The translations under genes and the position numbers were made by a program. Positions 1 to 7,667 of a DNA stretch of 64,000 bases are shown one piece after another (positions within the stretch are counted from its first letter, which is position 1; every line of letters starts with the position of its first letter). The stretch comes from Sphingomonas hengshuiensis (lineage in GTDB: Bacteria; Pseudomonadota; Alphaproteobacteria; Sphingomonadales; Sphingomonadaceae): assembly GCA_003240755.1 (NCBI GenBank), contig QFNF01000014.1, positions 1 through 64,000 of the forward strand, given 5' to 3'. The notes under the pieces were generated by a model. That model was given only the letters and a program-made list of their open reading frames with translations. It was not told the DNA's origin and made no database searches.

Positions 1-21
1 CCCGGCGGTTCGATTGAGTAG
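1..21 (+). CDS. 3' end of an upstream gene, possibly ExbB/TolQ family (partial)
   Basis: The first codons can be read as Pro-Gly-Gly-Ser-Ile-Glu followed by a TAG stop at 19-21, 19 bases before the first exbD start. ExbB genes usually lie directly upstream of exbD genes in the same operon, so a proton-channel subunit would be expected here. Only six residues are visible, and the frame is chosen by context alone, so this is an inference. Confidence 0.3.
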   Translation, partial: PGGSIE

Positions 22-40
22 AAGTGGATAGGATAGCCTC

Positions 41-526
41 ATGGCGATGAGTGTTGGCGGCGGCGGCGATGAAGCCCCCCTCTCGGACATCAATACCACG
101 CCGCTCGTGGACGTCATGCTCGTGCTGCTGATCATCTTCCTGATCGCGGTTCCGGTCGTGGTCCAGCAGGTGAGCGGCGTCACGGTCCCGAAGGTCGTGT
201 TCGAACCGACGACGACCAAGCCCGAAAACGTCTCGTTGTCGGTGCAGGGCCTCGATGGTCAGTGTGCGGTCTATTGGGGCCTGACGCGGGTCAATGCGGA
301 CGAACTGCGCACCCGCGCGGTCAAGAAGCTGGAAGACGAAGTCGCCCGTCAGGGTGGCGTCGGCAACCCGAACCTCGAACTGCCCGAAGTGCACATCCGT
401 GGCGACGTGAACACGCCGTACCGCTGCATCGGTGGCACCATCTACACGATGCAGTCGGCCGGGTTCACCAAGGTCGGGTTCATTTCCGAACCGGACCCGA
501 ATACCACGCCGCGTACGCGTCAATAG
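41..526 (+). CDS. exbD: ExbD/TolR-family biopolymer transport protein (first copy)
   Basis: Inner-membrane subunit of the ExbB-ExbD proton motor that energises TonB and outer-membrane TonB-dependent receptors. The 161-residue protein has a short cytoplasmic N-terminus, one membrane helix (about 20-42) and a periplasmic domain. The conserved helix aspartate of the family is present in the motif NTTPLVDVML (Asp24). It is slightly longer than typical ExbD, and its periplasmic part carries two cysteines (GQC and YRC) that could form a disulfide. A GGATAGGA stretch lies just upstream of the ATG. The next gene is a second exbD 12 bases downstream, so the two are probably co-transcribed and may form heteromeric motors. 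Confidence 0.93.
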   Translation: MAMSVGGGGDEAPLSDINTTPLVDVMLVLLIIFLIAVPVVVQQVSGVTVPKVVFEPTTTKPENVSLSVQGLDGQCAVYWGLTRVNADELRTRAVKKLEDEVARQGGVGNPNLELPEVHIRGDVNTPYRCIGGTIYTMQSAGFTKVGFISEPDPNTTPRTRQ

Positions 527-538
527 GAGTAGCCTGAC

Positions 539-967
539 ATGGCAATGAGTGGTGGCGGTCGCAGCGACGACGAACCGATGATGGACATGAACACGACGCC
601 GTTGATCGACGTGCTGCTCGTGCTCCTTATCATGTTCATCATCACCATCCCGATCCAGAGCCACGCGGTGAAGGTCGACCTGCCCCAGCCGGACAACCGG
701 CCGCAGCAGAATATCGACCCGCAAAAGAACAAGATCTCGATCAACGCGCAGGGCCAGACCTTCTGGAACGGCGCGCCGGTCGACGAGGTCACGCTGACCC
801 AGTATCTTGATCAGACCGTGGCGATGAGCCCGCAGCCCGAACTCCATTTCCAGCCCGACGCGACCGCGCGGTATGAAGTGGTTGACGGGGTGCTGGCGAT
901 CATCAAGCGCGCGAACGTGACGAAGCTCGGCTTCGTCGGCAACGAACAGTATCGCGCGGACTTCTGA
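539..967 (+). CDS. exbD: ExbD/TolR-family biopolymer transport protein (second copy)
   Basis: A second, 142-residue ExbD paralogue. The N-terminus (MAMSGGG..., NTTPLIDVLLVLL) matches the preceding gene, including the essential helix aspartate at Asp24, while the periplasmic domains differ. One membrane helix at about 20-42 is followed by a periplasmic region with a Pro/Gln-rich linker. Tandem exbD genes after exbB are common in Sphingomonas and Xanthomonas relatives, which carry many TonB-dependent receptors. The gene ends an operon: a strong intrinsic terminator follows at 1006-1032. Confidence 0.94.
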   Translation: MAMSGGGRSDDEPMMDMNTTPLIDVLLVLLIMFIITIPIQSHAVKVDLPQPDNRPQQNIDPQKNKISINAQGQTFWNGAPVDEVTLTQYLDQTVAMSPQPELHFQPDATARYEVVDGVLAIIKRANVTKLGFVGNEQYRADF

Positions 968-1005
968 TCTTTCGCATCTCGCCCGGCCTTGGCCGGTGAC
1001 AGCAA

Positions 1006-1032
1006 GGGGTGGCTTCGGCCGCCCCTTTTTTT
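1006..1032 (+). terminator. Intrinsic terminator of the exbD operon
   Basis: Eight-pair stem GGGGTGGC/GCCGCCCC (one G-T pair) closed by a TTCG tetraloop and followed by seven T residues, 39 bases after the second exbD stop. This is the clearest canonical Rho-independent terminator in the window. Confidence 0.93.
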
Positions 1033-1080
1033 ATGCCGGGCTGCGGCGGCGCTTGTACCATCGTCTTAAAAGTGAAACAT

Positions 1081-1119
1081 TGATGTCATCACGATGTAAC
1101 AAATTGGAAATGATGTCAT
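1081..1119 (+). promoter_or_regulatory. Direct repeat TGATGTCAT before the TPR-like gene
   Basis: TGATGTCAT occurs at 1081-1089 and again, exactly 30 bases later, at 1111-1119, where it overlaps the ATG at 1118. The first copy extends to the odd palindrome TGATG-t-CATCA. Spacing of about three helical turns could fit a regulator bound on one DNA face, but no regulator is assigned. Confidence 0.3.
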
Positions 1120-1489
1120 GCGAATCGGTACCATTGCACTGCTTGCCCCTGCGCTGGCGGTGATGGGGATCGCCTCCAGCGCGAACGCCCAGAATGCGCA
1201 ATATGCCCATGCCGCGATTACGGCGGGTGATCTCTCCTCGGCACAGCGCAGCCTCGAGCGCGAAACGCGTGCGGGAAGCCGCGAGCCGGAAGTGCTGCTC
1301 AACCTCGCTGCGGTCTATGCGATGACGCAGCGCCCCGATGCGGCGCGCGATCTGTATGCGAGGGTATTGGCAGGCGAGGACGTCTCGCTCGTCCTGCCGT
1401 CGGCACGCGTTGCGACTGCGCATGACGTGGCGCGACGCGGGTTGCAGATGCTCAATCGTCCCGCGACGCTACGACTGACTTCGCGATAG
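1118..1489 (+). CDS. Small periplasmic TPR-like protein
   Basis: A 123-residue protein with a clear signal peptide (about 1-24, ending SSANAQ) followed by a helical region containing about one and a half tetratricopeptide-type repeats. The recognisable segment runs through EPEVLLNLAAVYAM and RPDAARDLYARVLA (residues about 52-85). Such proteins are common in sphingomonads and are exported; a scaffolding role is likely but no partner can be named. It stands alone, between the exbD terminator and a long non-coding stretch. Its upstream region carries a repeated nonamer that overlaps the start codon. Confidence 0.75.
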   Translation: MRIGTIALLAPALAVMGIASSANAQNAQYAHAAITAGDLSSAQRSLERETRAGSREPEVLLNLAAVYAMTQRPDAARDLYARVLAGEDVSLVLPSARVATAHDVARRGLQMLNRPATLRLTSR

Positions 1490-1849
1490 GTATCAGCGCG
1501 TTGCCCGGCGACGTTGCGCACGCCGCCGGGACGTCGCAATCTCTCGGGACGGTGCCCTAGTTTATTGGCGAGAGGCGCCGTCCGCGTTCGTCGTAGCCGG
1601 ATGAGGGTTTCGATGAAGCAACCGGCCCGATGCAGTCGTGGCCGCCGACTCACGGGTGCAGGCCAGTCCGTGCTTCGATTTCACCATGGGTGAAGGCCGG
1701 CTGTCCGCGCCGCGTTCGGGAAACGTCCCCGACCCGTCGCTGATGCCGGCGCATCATATGGGGGTCGAGGACAACTGCGTCAGCGATCGCATTTCCCAAG
1801 TTCATGTCAATACAGGCTGTCAGATCAAGGGCAGTTCCCTGAAAACCGT

Positions 1850-1909
1850 GCCGACCGGCATGACCCATTCGGACCGTACGCCGACCGGCATGCCCCATTC
1901 GGACCGTAC
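1850..1909 (+). repeat. 30-base tandem duplication
   Basis: Two abutting 30-base copies (1850-1879 and 1880-1909) beginning GCCGACCGGCATG and ending GGACCGTAC, differing at one position (GACCC versus GCCCC). Only two copies and no spacers, so this is not a CRISPR array. Confidence 0.9.
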
Positions 1910-2133
1910 GATGCAGCGCCGCTCGTTCGGCAACGCCGATGGCGGCTGCGCATGTCGTGGATGCGACATCCCGATCGCTATGTCGCTGCCGTCGCCGTGC
2001 GAATGGACCAGCCTCCCCTCGGGCAGGTCGGGCCGCGCGACCGCGCCGCAGCCATGCGTCATTCAGGACGCGAATGCGGTGATCGCTCTTCTTTCGAACC
2101 CGGCGACCAGGGGCACGAGCCGGTGGCGATCGA

Positions 2134-2222
2134 CCCCAACCCCGGCGCGCGTTGCCGAAAGCCGTCTGGACTTCGACAGGGAAATCGGCGGCGGCCCCAA
2201 ACCCGGCGCGCGTTGCCGAAAG
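2134..2222 (+). repeat. 28-base direct repeat pair, 61-base period
   Basis: Copies at 2134-2161 and 2195-2222 share CCCCAA, then CCCGGCGCGC, then GTTGCCGAAAG, with one mismatch. They start 61 bases apart. The core TTCGGCAACG also appears inverted near 1925, which suggests a short dispersed sequence family. Confidence 0.8.
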
Positions 2223-2410
2223 ACTGTGGCAGCACCATTGGCGTGAAACGTGGCGCGTGCTTCGATCCGCCGCGCGGCTTCCCGTTGTGGACTGCTGCGG
2301 CGGAGCGAAGCAATCCACTCCGCCGCCTACTCCGCCGGTATCGAACGGCCGTAACCGCCCGGCAGATGATCGGTTCGCCTGAGCGAAACGACCGCCCGCG
2401 CAAGGCTGTT

Positions 2411-4819
2411 TTACCGAACGGTCAGCGTCGCGGCCTTCAACTGCGCCGAACTGTTCCCGGCTGAAATGGTGAAGGTGCCGGGTTCGACGACACGCTGCAT
2501 GTCGACATTCCAGAAGGCGAGGTCGGCCGGCTTGAGGTCGAACGTCACGGTCCGGCGTTCGCCGGGTTTCAGCGTGACGCGCCGAAAATGCTTCAGTTCG
2601 AGCACCGGGCGCGTAACGCTGGCTTCGTCGTCATGGACGTAGAGTTGCACGACCTCGTCCCCCGCGCGGCGACCGGTATTGGCGACGTCGACCGACACGC
2701 GCACGCTTTCGTCGCGGCCGATCGTCGCCCGGGCCAGACGCGGCGCGCCGACCGTGAAGCTGGTATAGGACAGGCCATATCCGAACGGATAGAGCGGTGC
2801 GGTGCTGTCGAACAGATAGCCGCGGCGCGCGGTCGGCTTGTGATTGTAGAAGATCGGCAACTGGCCCTCGCTGCGCGGGACCGATACCGGCAGCTTGCCG
2901 CCCGGATTGGCCCGACCGAGCACGATGTCGGCGACGGCGTTGCCGGTTTCCTGTCCGAGATACCAGCCCTCGACAATGGCGGGCGCGGTCGCGTCGAGAT
3001 AGGTCGCCGCAAGCGGGCCGCCGTTCAGCAGGACGACCACCACCGGCTTGCCGGTCGCGAACAGGCGCCGGGCCAGTTCGTTCTGTTCGCCGATCAGATC
3101 GAGCTTCTGCCGGTCGCCGAGATGGGCATCGGCCCAGGCTTCGCGGCTCAACTGTTCGTTCTGGCCCAGCACCAGCAGGATCGTGTCGGCCTGTGCCGCC
3201 TTGCGTACCGCCTCGTCGATCAGCGGGGCGTTTTCGGCCGGCGGGACCAGTTCGACCTTGTCGGCGGCCCATTGGCGGCTGCGGGTCAGGCGTACCCCCT
3301 CGGCATAATCGACCGAGAAGCGGCCCTGCGCCGCCTGCTGCATCCCCTCCAGCACGCTGACGACATGCCTGGGCACGTCCGAATAGCCGCCGATCGGGGT
3401 GTCGCGGGCATGGGTGCCGACGACCAGCATCCTGCCGATCTTCGCCGGGTCGAGCGGCAGCAGGTTGTTCCGGTTCCTGAGCAGCACCACCGAGCGGACA
3501 GCGGCTTCGCGGGCAAGGGCGATGGCATCGGGTGTCGCGGTCCTGGCCTCGGCGGTGCGCGCATCGGCATAGGGGTTTTCGAACAGCCCCATCTGGAACT
3601 TCATGGTCAGGATGCGGCGCACGGCATTGTCGACCTGCGCCTGCGGCACCTGCCCGGACTTCACCATCTGCGCCAGCGTCGACCAGCCCTCGGCATCGGG
3701 CAGTTCCATGTCGACGCCGGCATCCAGCGCCCGTCGGCCGGCGGCGGCCATGTCCGTGCCGTACAGGTGATGCCGGGTGTTGAGTTCCTTGATCGCGAAA
3801 TAGTCGCTGACCACCGAACCCTTATAGCCCCATTCGCGGCGGAGCACGTCGTCGAGCAGCCATTTGTTGGCATGGCTGGGGATACCGTCGATCTCGTTAT
3901 ACGATGCCATGACCGCCTGCACCGGCAGTTCCCTGACCGCGCGTTCGAACGGCGGGAAGAAATTTTCGCGCAGCGTCCGTTCGGAAATGTTGGCCGGGCC
4001 GACATTGGTGCCGTTTTCGGGCTGGCCATGGCCGGTCATGTGCTTGAGCGTGACCATGACCTTGTCCGCCTGAAGCGGCAGCGTAGAGCCCTGAAAGCCG
4101 CGAATCGCGGCCAGGCCCATCTCGCCGACCAGATGCGGGTCCTCGCCATAGGTTTCCTCGATCCGGCCCCAGCGCGGGTCGCGCGCGACGTCGACCACGG
4201 GCGCAAGCGCGAGGTTCGCGCCACGCGCGCGCATTTCGCGCGCCGCCACGCCGAACACGCGTTCGACCAGCGCGGGATCCCAGCTCGATGCCAGCGCGAT
4301 CGACTGCGGGAAGCTGGTGGCGCCGCGCGCGACATAGCCGTGCAGCGCTTCCTCATGCATAATCATCGGGATGCCCAGCCGGGTCTGCTCGACCGCCCAG
4401 CGCTGCGCGGCGTTGACATAGTCGGCGGTTTCCCGCGCGGTGCGGTTGACCGCATCGGCGGCCACGCCCGCAGCGTTGTTGCTGACGGTCACGCCGCGCT
4501 TGTCCGACGGGCGGGTGATCTGGCCCAGACCATCGGGGAAGGCACGCGCCGCCTTCGCGGCCGAAAAATTGCCCTGTGCGTCCTGGATATCGCCCTTCTT
4601 TTCCCAGATGCCGATCATCTGGGCGACCTTTTCCTCCAGCGTCATGCGGCGCAGCAGGTCCTCGACGCGCGCCGTTACCGGCTGCGACGCGTCCTTGTAC
4701 AGCATCTGCTCGGCAGCGGCGGGCCGGGTTGGCCGCGTCTGTGCGATAACGGTACCGGTCGCGGCGGTCGCCAGCAGGCAGGCAAGCGCAAGGCGAACGG
4801 GCTTCGACGCTAGGGTCAC
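2411..4819 (-). CDS. Secreted glycoside hydrolase family 3 beta-glycosidase (BglX type)
   Basis: Exported beta-glucosidase or beta-xylosidase that removes terminal sugars from oligosaccharides. The GTG at 4819 is preferred because GGGAGAGAG lies directly upstream and the product then starts with a normal signal peptide (MTLASKP... to VIAQ, about 27 residues); a TTG at 4852 would add 11 residues. The 802-residue protein shows the GH3 TIM barrel with the KHMTGHG motif and the nucleophile aspartate in VVSDYFA (near residue 338). A second alpha/beta domain and a C-terminal fibronectin III-like domain with GYGLSYT and GDEVVQLYV follow. It is divergent from a LacI repressor with an operator-like palindrome between them, and pentose oxidation genes follow, so a beta-xylosidase role is plausible. 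Confidence 0.93.
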   Translation of the reverse strand: MTLASKPVRLALACLLATAATGTVIAQTRPTRPAAAEQMLYKDASQPVTARVEDLLRRMTLEEKVAQMIGIWEKKGDIQDAQGNFSAAKAARAFPDGLGQITRPSDKRGVTVSNNAAGVAADAVNRTARETADYVNAAQRWAVEQTRLGIPMIMHEEALHGYVARGATSFPQSIALASSWDPALVERVFGVAAREMRARGANLALAPVVDVARDPRWGRIEETYGEDPHLVGEMGLAAIRGFQGSTLPLQADKVMVTLKHMTGHGQPENGTNVGPANISERTLRENFFPPFERAVRELPVQAVMASYNEIDGIPSHANKWLLDDVLRREWGYKGSVVSDYFAIKELNTRHHLYGTDMAAAGRRALDAGVDMELPDAEGWSTLAQMVKSGQVPQAQVDNAVRRILTMKFQMGLFENPYADARTAEARTATPDAIALAREAAVRSVVLLRNRNNLLPLDPAKIGRMLVVGTHARDTPIGGYSDVPRHVVSVLEGMQQAAQGRFSVDYAEGVRLTRSRQWAADKVELVPPAENAPLIDEAVRKAAQADTILLVLGQNEQLSREAWADAHLGDRQKLDLIGEQNELARRLFATGKPVVVVLLNGGPLAATYLDATAPAIVEGWYLGQETGNAVADIVLGRANPGGKLPVSVPRSEGQLPIFYNHKPTARRGYLFDSTAPLYPFGYGLSYTSFTVGAPRLARATIGRDESVRVSVDVANTGRRAGDEVVQLYVHDDEASVTRPVLELKHFRRVTLKPGERRTVTFDLKPADLAFWNVDMQRVVEPGTFTISAGNSSAQLKAATLTVR

Positions 4820-4868
4820 GATCTCTCTCCCATGACGATCGGCATCCGGCAAAAGCCGCCGCCGTTAT

Positions 4869-4882
4869 TGGTAGCGCTATCA
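4869..4882. promoter_or_regulatory. LacI-type operator between the GH3 and lacI-family genes
   Basis: TGGTAGCGCTATCA is a near-perfect 14-base palindrome with the central CG of LacI-family sites. It lies 50 bases upstream of the GH3 start and 95 upstream of the repressor start, so it could control both. A related half-matching site is at 6145-6158. It resembles the xylose-repressor operator type of Caulobacter as I remember it. Confidence 0.65.
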
Positions 4883-4976
4883 GCTATCGGCGGGATGCCG
4901 ATGCGTCAACCGACTCGCGATTTGCAATCGCGACGGGTGCCTCATAATCACCGGGGGGAAGGAGCCGTCACAACCC

Positions 4977-6032
4977 ATGGAAAAGCCCAGTCGCCGCAGC
5001 GGTGGTAGCGTCACCATCCAGGACGTCGCGCGTACCGCGGGCGTATCGGCAATGACGGTGTCGCGCGTGGTCAATGGCGGCGCCAATGTCCGCCAGTCGA
5101 CGCGCGATTCGGTGCTGGCGGCGATCGAGCGGCTCAACTATTCGCCCAACAGCGCGGCCCGCAGCCTGGCGGCGGGGGAGGCGGCGCAGATCGGGCTGCT
5201 CTATGCCAACCCGTCGATGGCCTATCTGTCGAACTTTCTGATCGGCGCGCTGGAGGGTGCGCGCAAGGTCGGGTGCCACCTCGTCCTCGAACCGTGCGAG
5301 GGCGATGGGCCGGACGAACAGGCGGAGGCGGCGCGGCGCTTCGCATCGACGCCGGTGCAGGGGGTGATCCTGCCGCCGCCGCTGTCGGACGCGCGGGCGG
5401 TGCAGGCCGAACTCGATGCCGCGGGCACGCCCTCGGTCGCGGTCGCGGTCGGTGGCGCGCAGGCGGGCCGGGCATCGGTCCGGATCGACGATTTCGCGGC
5501 GGCCCGCGCGATGACCGATCACCTGATCGGGCTGGGCCATCGCCACATCGGCTTCGTGCGCGGCAATCCCAACAACGGGGCGAGCGACGAGCGGTGGCGC
5601 GGGTTCGTCGCGGCGATCGAGGCGGCCGGACTGGCGGTGGCCGACATGCCGGTCGAACAGGGGCTGTTCACCTACCGATCGGGTATCGATGCGGCGGAGC
5701 GACTGATCGATCGGCGGGATCGTCCGACCGCGATCTTCGCCAGCAACGACGACATGGCCGCCGCCGCGATCAGCGTGGCGCATCGTCGCGGGCTGCACGT
5801 GCCGGAGGATGTCAGCATCGTCGGGTTCGACGACACGTCGCTGGCGACGACGACCTGGCCCGAGATCACGACGATCCGCCAGCCGATCGCGGCGATGGCG
5901 GAAACGGCGGTCGAGATGCTGCTGACGCAGATCCGTGGCCGTCGCGCGGGGACGGCGGATGGCGGTGGCGACGACCGTGTGCTCGATCATGAACTGATCG
6001 TCCGCGAATCGTCCGGCCCCGCACCCCGCTGA
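4977..6032 (+). CDS. LacI-family transcriptional repressor (probable pentose/xyloside regulator)
   Basis: A 351-residue LacI/GalR regulator. The N-terminal helix-turn-helix runs through VTIQDVARTAGVSAMTVSRV (about residues 11-31) with the hinge helix NSAARSLAAG after it. A periplasmic-binding-protein-like effector domain follows, with the family motifs GHRHIGFVRG, PTAIFASNDDMAAAA and VSIVGFDDT. It is divergent from the GH3 gene and precedes the sugar porter and the pentonate pathway genes, all of which carry or adjoin related operators, so it is probably the local repressor, released by xylose or a related sugar. No direct evidence for the ligand is visible. Confidence 0.93.
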   Translation: MEKPSRRSGGSVTIQDVARTAGVSAMTVSRVVNGGANVRQSTRDSVLAAIERLNYSPNSAARSLAAGEAAQIGLLYANPSMAYLSNFLIGALEGARKVGCHLVLEPCEGDGPDEQAEAARRFASTPVQGVILPPPLSDARAVQAELDAAGTPSVAVAVGGAQAGRASVRIDDFAAARAMTDHLIGLGHRHIGFVRGNPNNGASDERWRGFVAAIEAAGLAVADMPVEQGLFTYRSGIDAAERLIDRRDRPTAIFASNDDMAAAAISVAHRRGLHVPEDVSIVGFDDTSLATTTWPEITTIRQPIAAMAETAVEMLLTQIRGRRAGTADGGGDDRVLDHELIVRESSGPAPR

Positions 6033-6144
6033 CCGGATGGCCCGTGCCAACCCCCCGCGATCGAGCGGGGGGAAAGACAGGCCGATGCGAAAACGCACTG
6101 CGGTGACGTCGGCAGCACTTGCATTTGTCTGAAGATTTCGTCAC

Positions 6145-6158
6145 CGTTACCGCTAACA
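6145..6158. promoter_or_regulatory. LacI-type operator upstream of the sugar porter
   Basis: CGTTACCGCTAACA (on the other strand TGTTAGCGGTAACG) matches the site at 4869-4882 at most positions (TGnTAGCG core and a TAnC arm). It lies about 40 bases upstream of the sugar porter start, a normal position for repression of that operon. Confidence 0.55.
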
Positions 6159-6195
6159 CGCCGTCCTGACGGCAGTGAATTGGGAGTGGATGGGG

Positions 6196-7605
6196 ATGGT
6201 AGAGGCAAGTGGGGAGCGCGTGAACATCGCGCTTGTCATCGCCATCGTCGCGGTGGCGACGATCGGCGGTTTGCTGTTCGGCTATGACAGCGGTGCGGTC
6301 AATGGAACACAGGAAGGGCTGAAAAGCGCCTTTGGCCTGAGCGAGGCCGGGCTTGGCTTCACGGTCGGGTCGCTGCTGATCGGCTGCTTCGTCGGTGCGT
6401 TCCTCGCCGGCCGGCTGGCCGATGCGATGGGCCGTCGCAAGGTGATGATGCTGGCCGCGATACTGTTTCTGGTCGGCGCGCTGATCCAGGGGTTCAGCCA
6501 TGTGCAGGCGCTGTTCGTCATCGCCCGCTTCATGGGGGGCATGGCGGTCGGCGCGGCGTCGGTACTGTCGCCCGCCTACATCTCCGAAGTCGCGCCCGCC
6601 AATATCCGGGGCCGGATGACCACCATCCAGCAGATCATGATTATCAGCGGCCTGACCGCCGCGTTCGTCGTGAACTATTACCTCGCCGCCGCCGCCGGCA
6701 CCTCGACCGCGCTCTGGTGGGGCGGTTACGAGGCATGGCGCTGGATGTACTGGATGCAGGCCATTCCCGCCGCCGTGTTCCTCGGCGCATTGCTCTTCAT
6801 CCCGGAAAGCCCGCGCTATCTGGTGCAGAAGGGGCGGCTCGACGAAGCGCGTATCGTGCTAACCCGCCTGTTCGGTCCGGCCGCCGCCGCCGCCAAGCTG
6901 CGCGATATCGAGGCTTCGTTCAGCAAGGACCACAAACCCGCGCTGCGCGACATCATGGACCCGGTGAAGGGCGGCATCCGCCCGATCGTGTGGGCCGGCC
7001 TGTTGCTGGCGGTGTTCCAGCAGCTCGTCGGCATCAACGTCATCTTCTATTACGGCGCGACGCTGTGGCAGCTTGCCGGCTTTACCGAAGATCAGTCGTT
7101 GCAGATCAATATCGTATCGGGCCTCGTGTCGATCGCCGCGTGCTTCGTCACCATCGGCCTGGTCGACCGGATCGGTCGCAAGCCGCTGTTGCTGATCGGT
7201 TCGGCGGGCATGGCCGTGACGCTGTGGACGCTGGTCTATTGCTTCCACAACGGCACGCTCGACGCCGGCGGCAACCTGCAGCTTTCGGCCGAACTCGGCA
7301 CCGTCGCGCTGATCGCGGCGAACCTGTACGTCGTGTTCTTCAATGTAAGCTGGGGCCCGATCATGTGGGTCATGCTGGGCGAGATGTTCCCCAACCAGAT
7401 GCGCGGCTCGGCGCTGGCGGTCTGCGGCTTCGCACAGTGGTTCGCCAATTATCTGATCGCGCAGAGCTTTCCGGTAATGGCGGCGGGCCTCGGCCTGACC
7501 ATCACCTACAGCTTCTATGGCGCGTTCGCGGTCATCAGCTTCTTCCTCGTCCAGAAGTTCATTCACGAGACGAAGGGCAAGGAACTGGAAGACATGCAGG
7601 GCTGA
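6196..7605 (+). CDS. Sugar porter family MFS transporter (xylose/arabinose/glucose type)
   Basis: Twelve-helix proton-sugar symporter of the inner membrane. Family signatures are GGLLFGYDSGAVNG in helix 1, DAMGRRK in loop 2-3, PESPRYLVQKGR after helix 6, VGINVIFYYG in helix 7, DRIGRK in loop 8-9 and a final HETKGKELEDM. The start is uncertain: the ATG at 6196 has GGGAG nine bases upstream, but GTG 6175, ATG 6190 or GTG 6220 are possible. It is the first gene of the pentose operon, with a LacI-type site upstream and a strong hairpin before the next gene. The substrate is inferred from context as a pentose. Confidence 0.92.
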   Translation: MVEASGERVNIALVIAIVAVATIGGLLFGYDSGAVNGTQEGLKSAFGLSEAGLGFTVGSLLIGCFVGAFLAGRLADAMGRRKVMMLAAILFLVGALIQGFSHVQALFVIARFMGGMAVGAASVLSPAYISEVAPANIRGRMTTIQQIMIISGLTAAFVVNYYLAAAAGTSTALWWGGYEAWRWMYWMQAIPAAVFLGALLFIPESPRYLVQKGRLDEARIVLTRLFGPAAAAAKLRDIEASFSKDHKPALRDIMDPVKGGIRPIVWAGLLLAVFQQLVGINVIFYYGATLWQLAGFTEDQSLQINIVSGLVSIAACFVTIGLVDRIGRKPLLLIGSAGMAVTLWTLVYCFHNGTLDAGGNLQLSAELGTVALIAANLYVVFFNVSWGPIMWVMLGEMFPNQMRGSALAVCGFAQWFANYLIAQSFPVMAAGLGLTITYSFYGAFAVISFFLVQKFIHETKGKELEDMQG

Positions 7606-7614
7606 CCTGGCCCG

Positions 7615-7640
7615 GCCCCGTCCGCATGGGCGGGCGGGGC
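7615..7640 (+). terminator. Strong hairpin between the sugar porter and the dehydratase gene
   Basis: GCCCCGTCCGC and GCGGGCGGGGC pair over 11 positions with one mismatch around an ATGG loop, nine bases after the porter stop and 28 before the dehydratase start. The following ATCTTCTTTC is T-rich but not a pure T tract, so it may act as a partial terminator or an mRNA-stabilising hairpin. Confidence 0.5.
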
Positions 7641-7667
7641 ATCTTCTTTCATCGGCGAGTATCGACA

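Larger units (their letters stand above)
1490..2410. other. Long region without a convincing gene
   Basis: About 920 bases separate the TPR-like gene from the end of the GH3 gene. The open frames here on both strands are Arg/Pro/Cys-rich, lack recognisable domains and overlap one another, as expected from GC-rich non-coding DNA. The stretch contains a 30-base tandem duplication (1850-1909) and a 28-base repeat pair (2134-2161, 2195-2222). It may be the remains of a lost gene or of a mobile element, but I cannot identify either. Confidence 0.55.

Noticed and set aside
1850..1909. Possible CRISPR repeat
   Set aside because: Only two abutting copies without spacers, no leader and no cas genes in the window.
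1638..2318. Open frames of about 200 codons on both strands in the gene-poor stretch
   Set aside because: They overlap, contain the short repeats, and show no recognisable domain, signal or ribosome site.
2588..4813. A long plus-strand open frame opposite the GH3 gene
   Set aside because: Shadow of the GH3 codon pattern; no ribosome site or domain.
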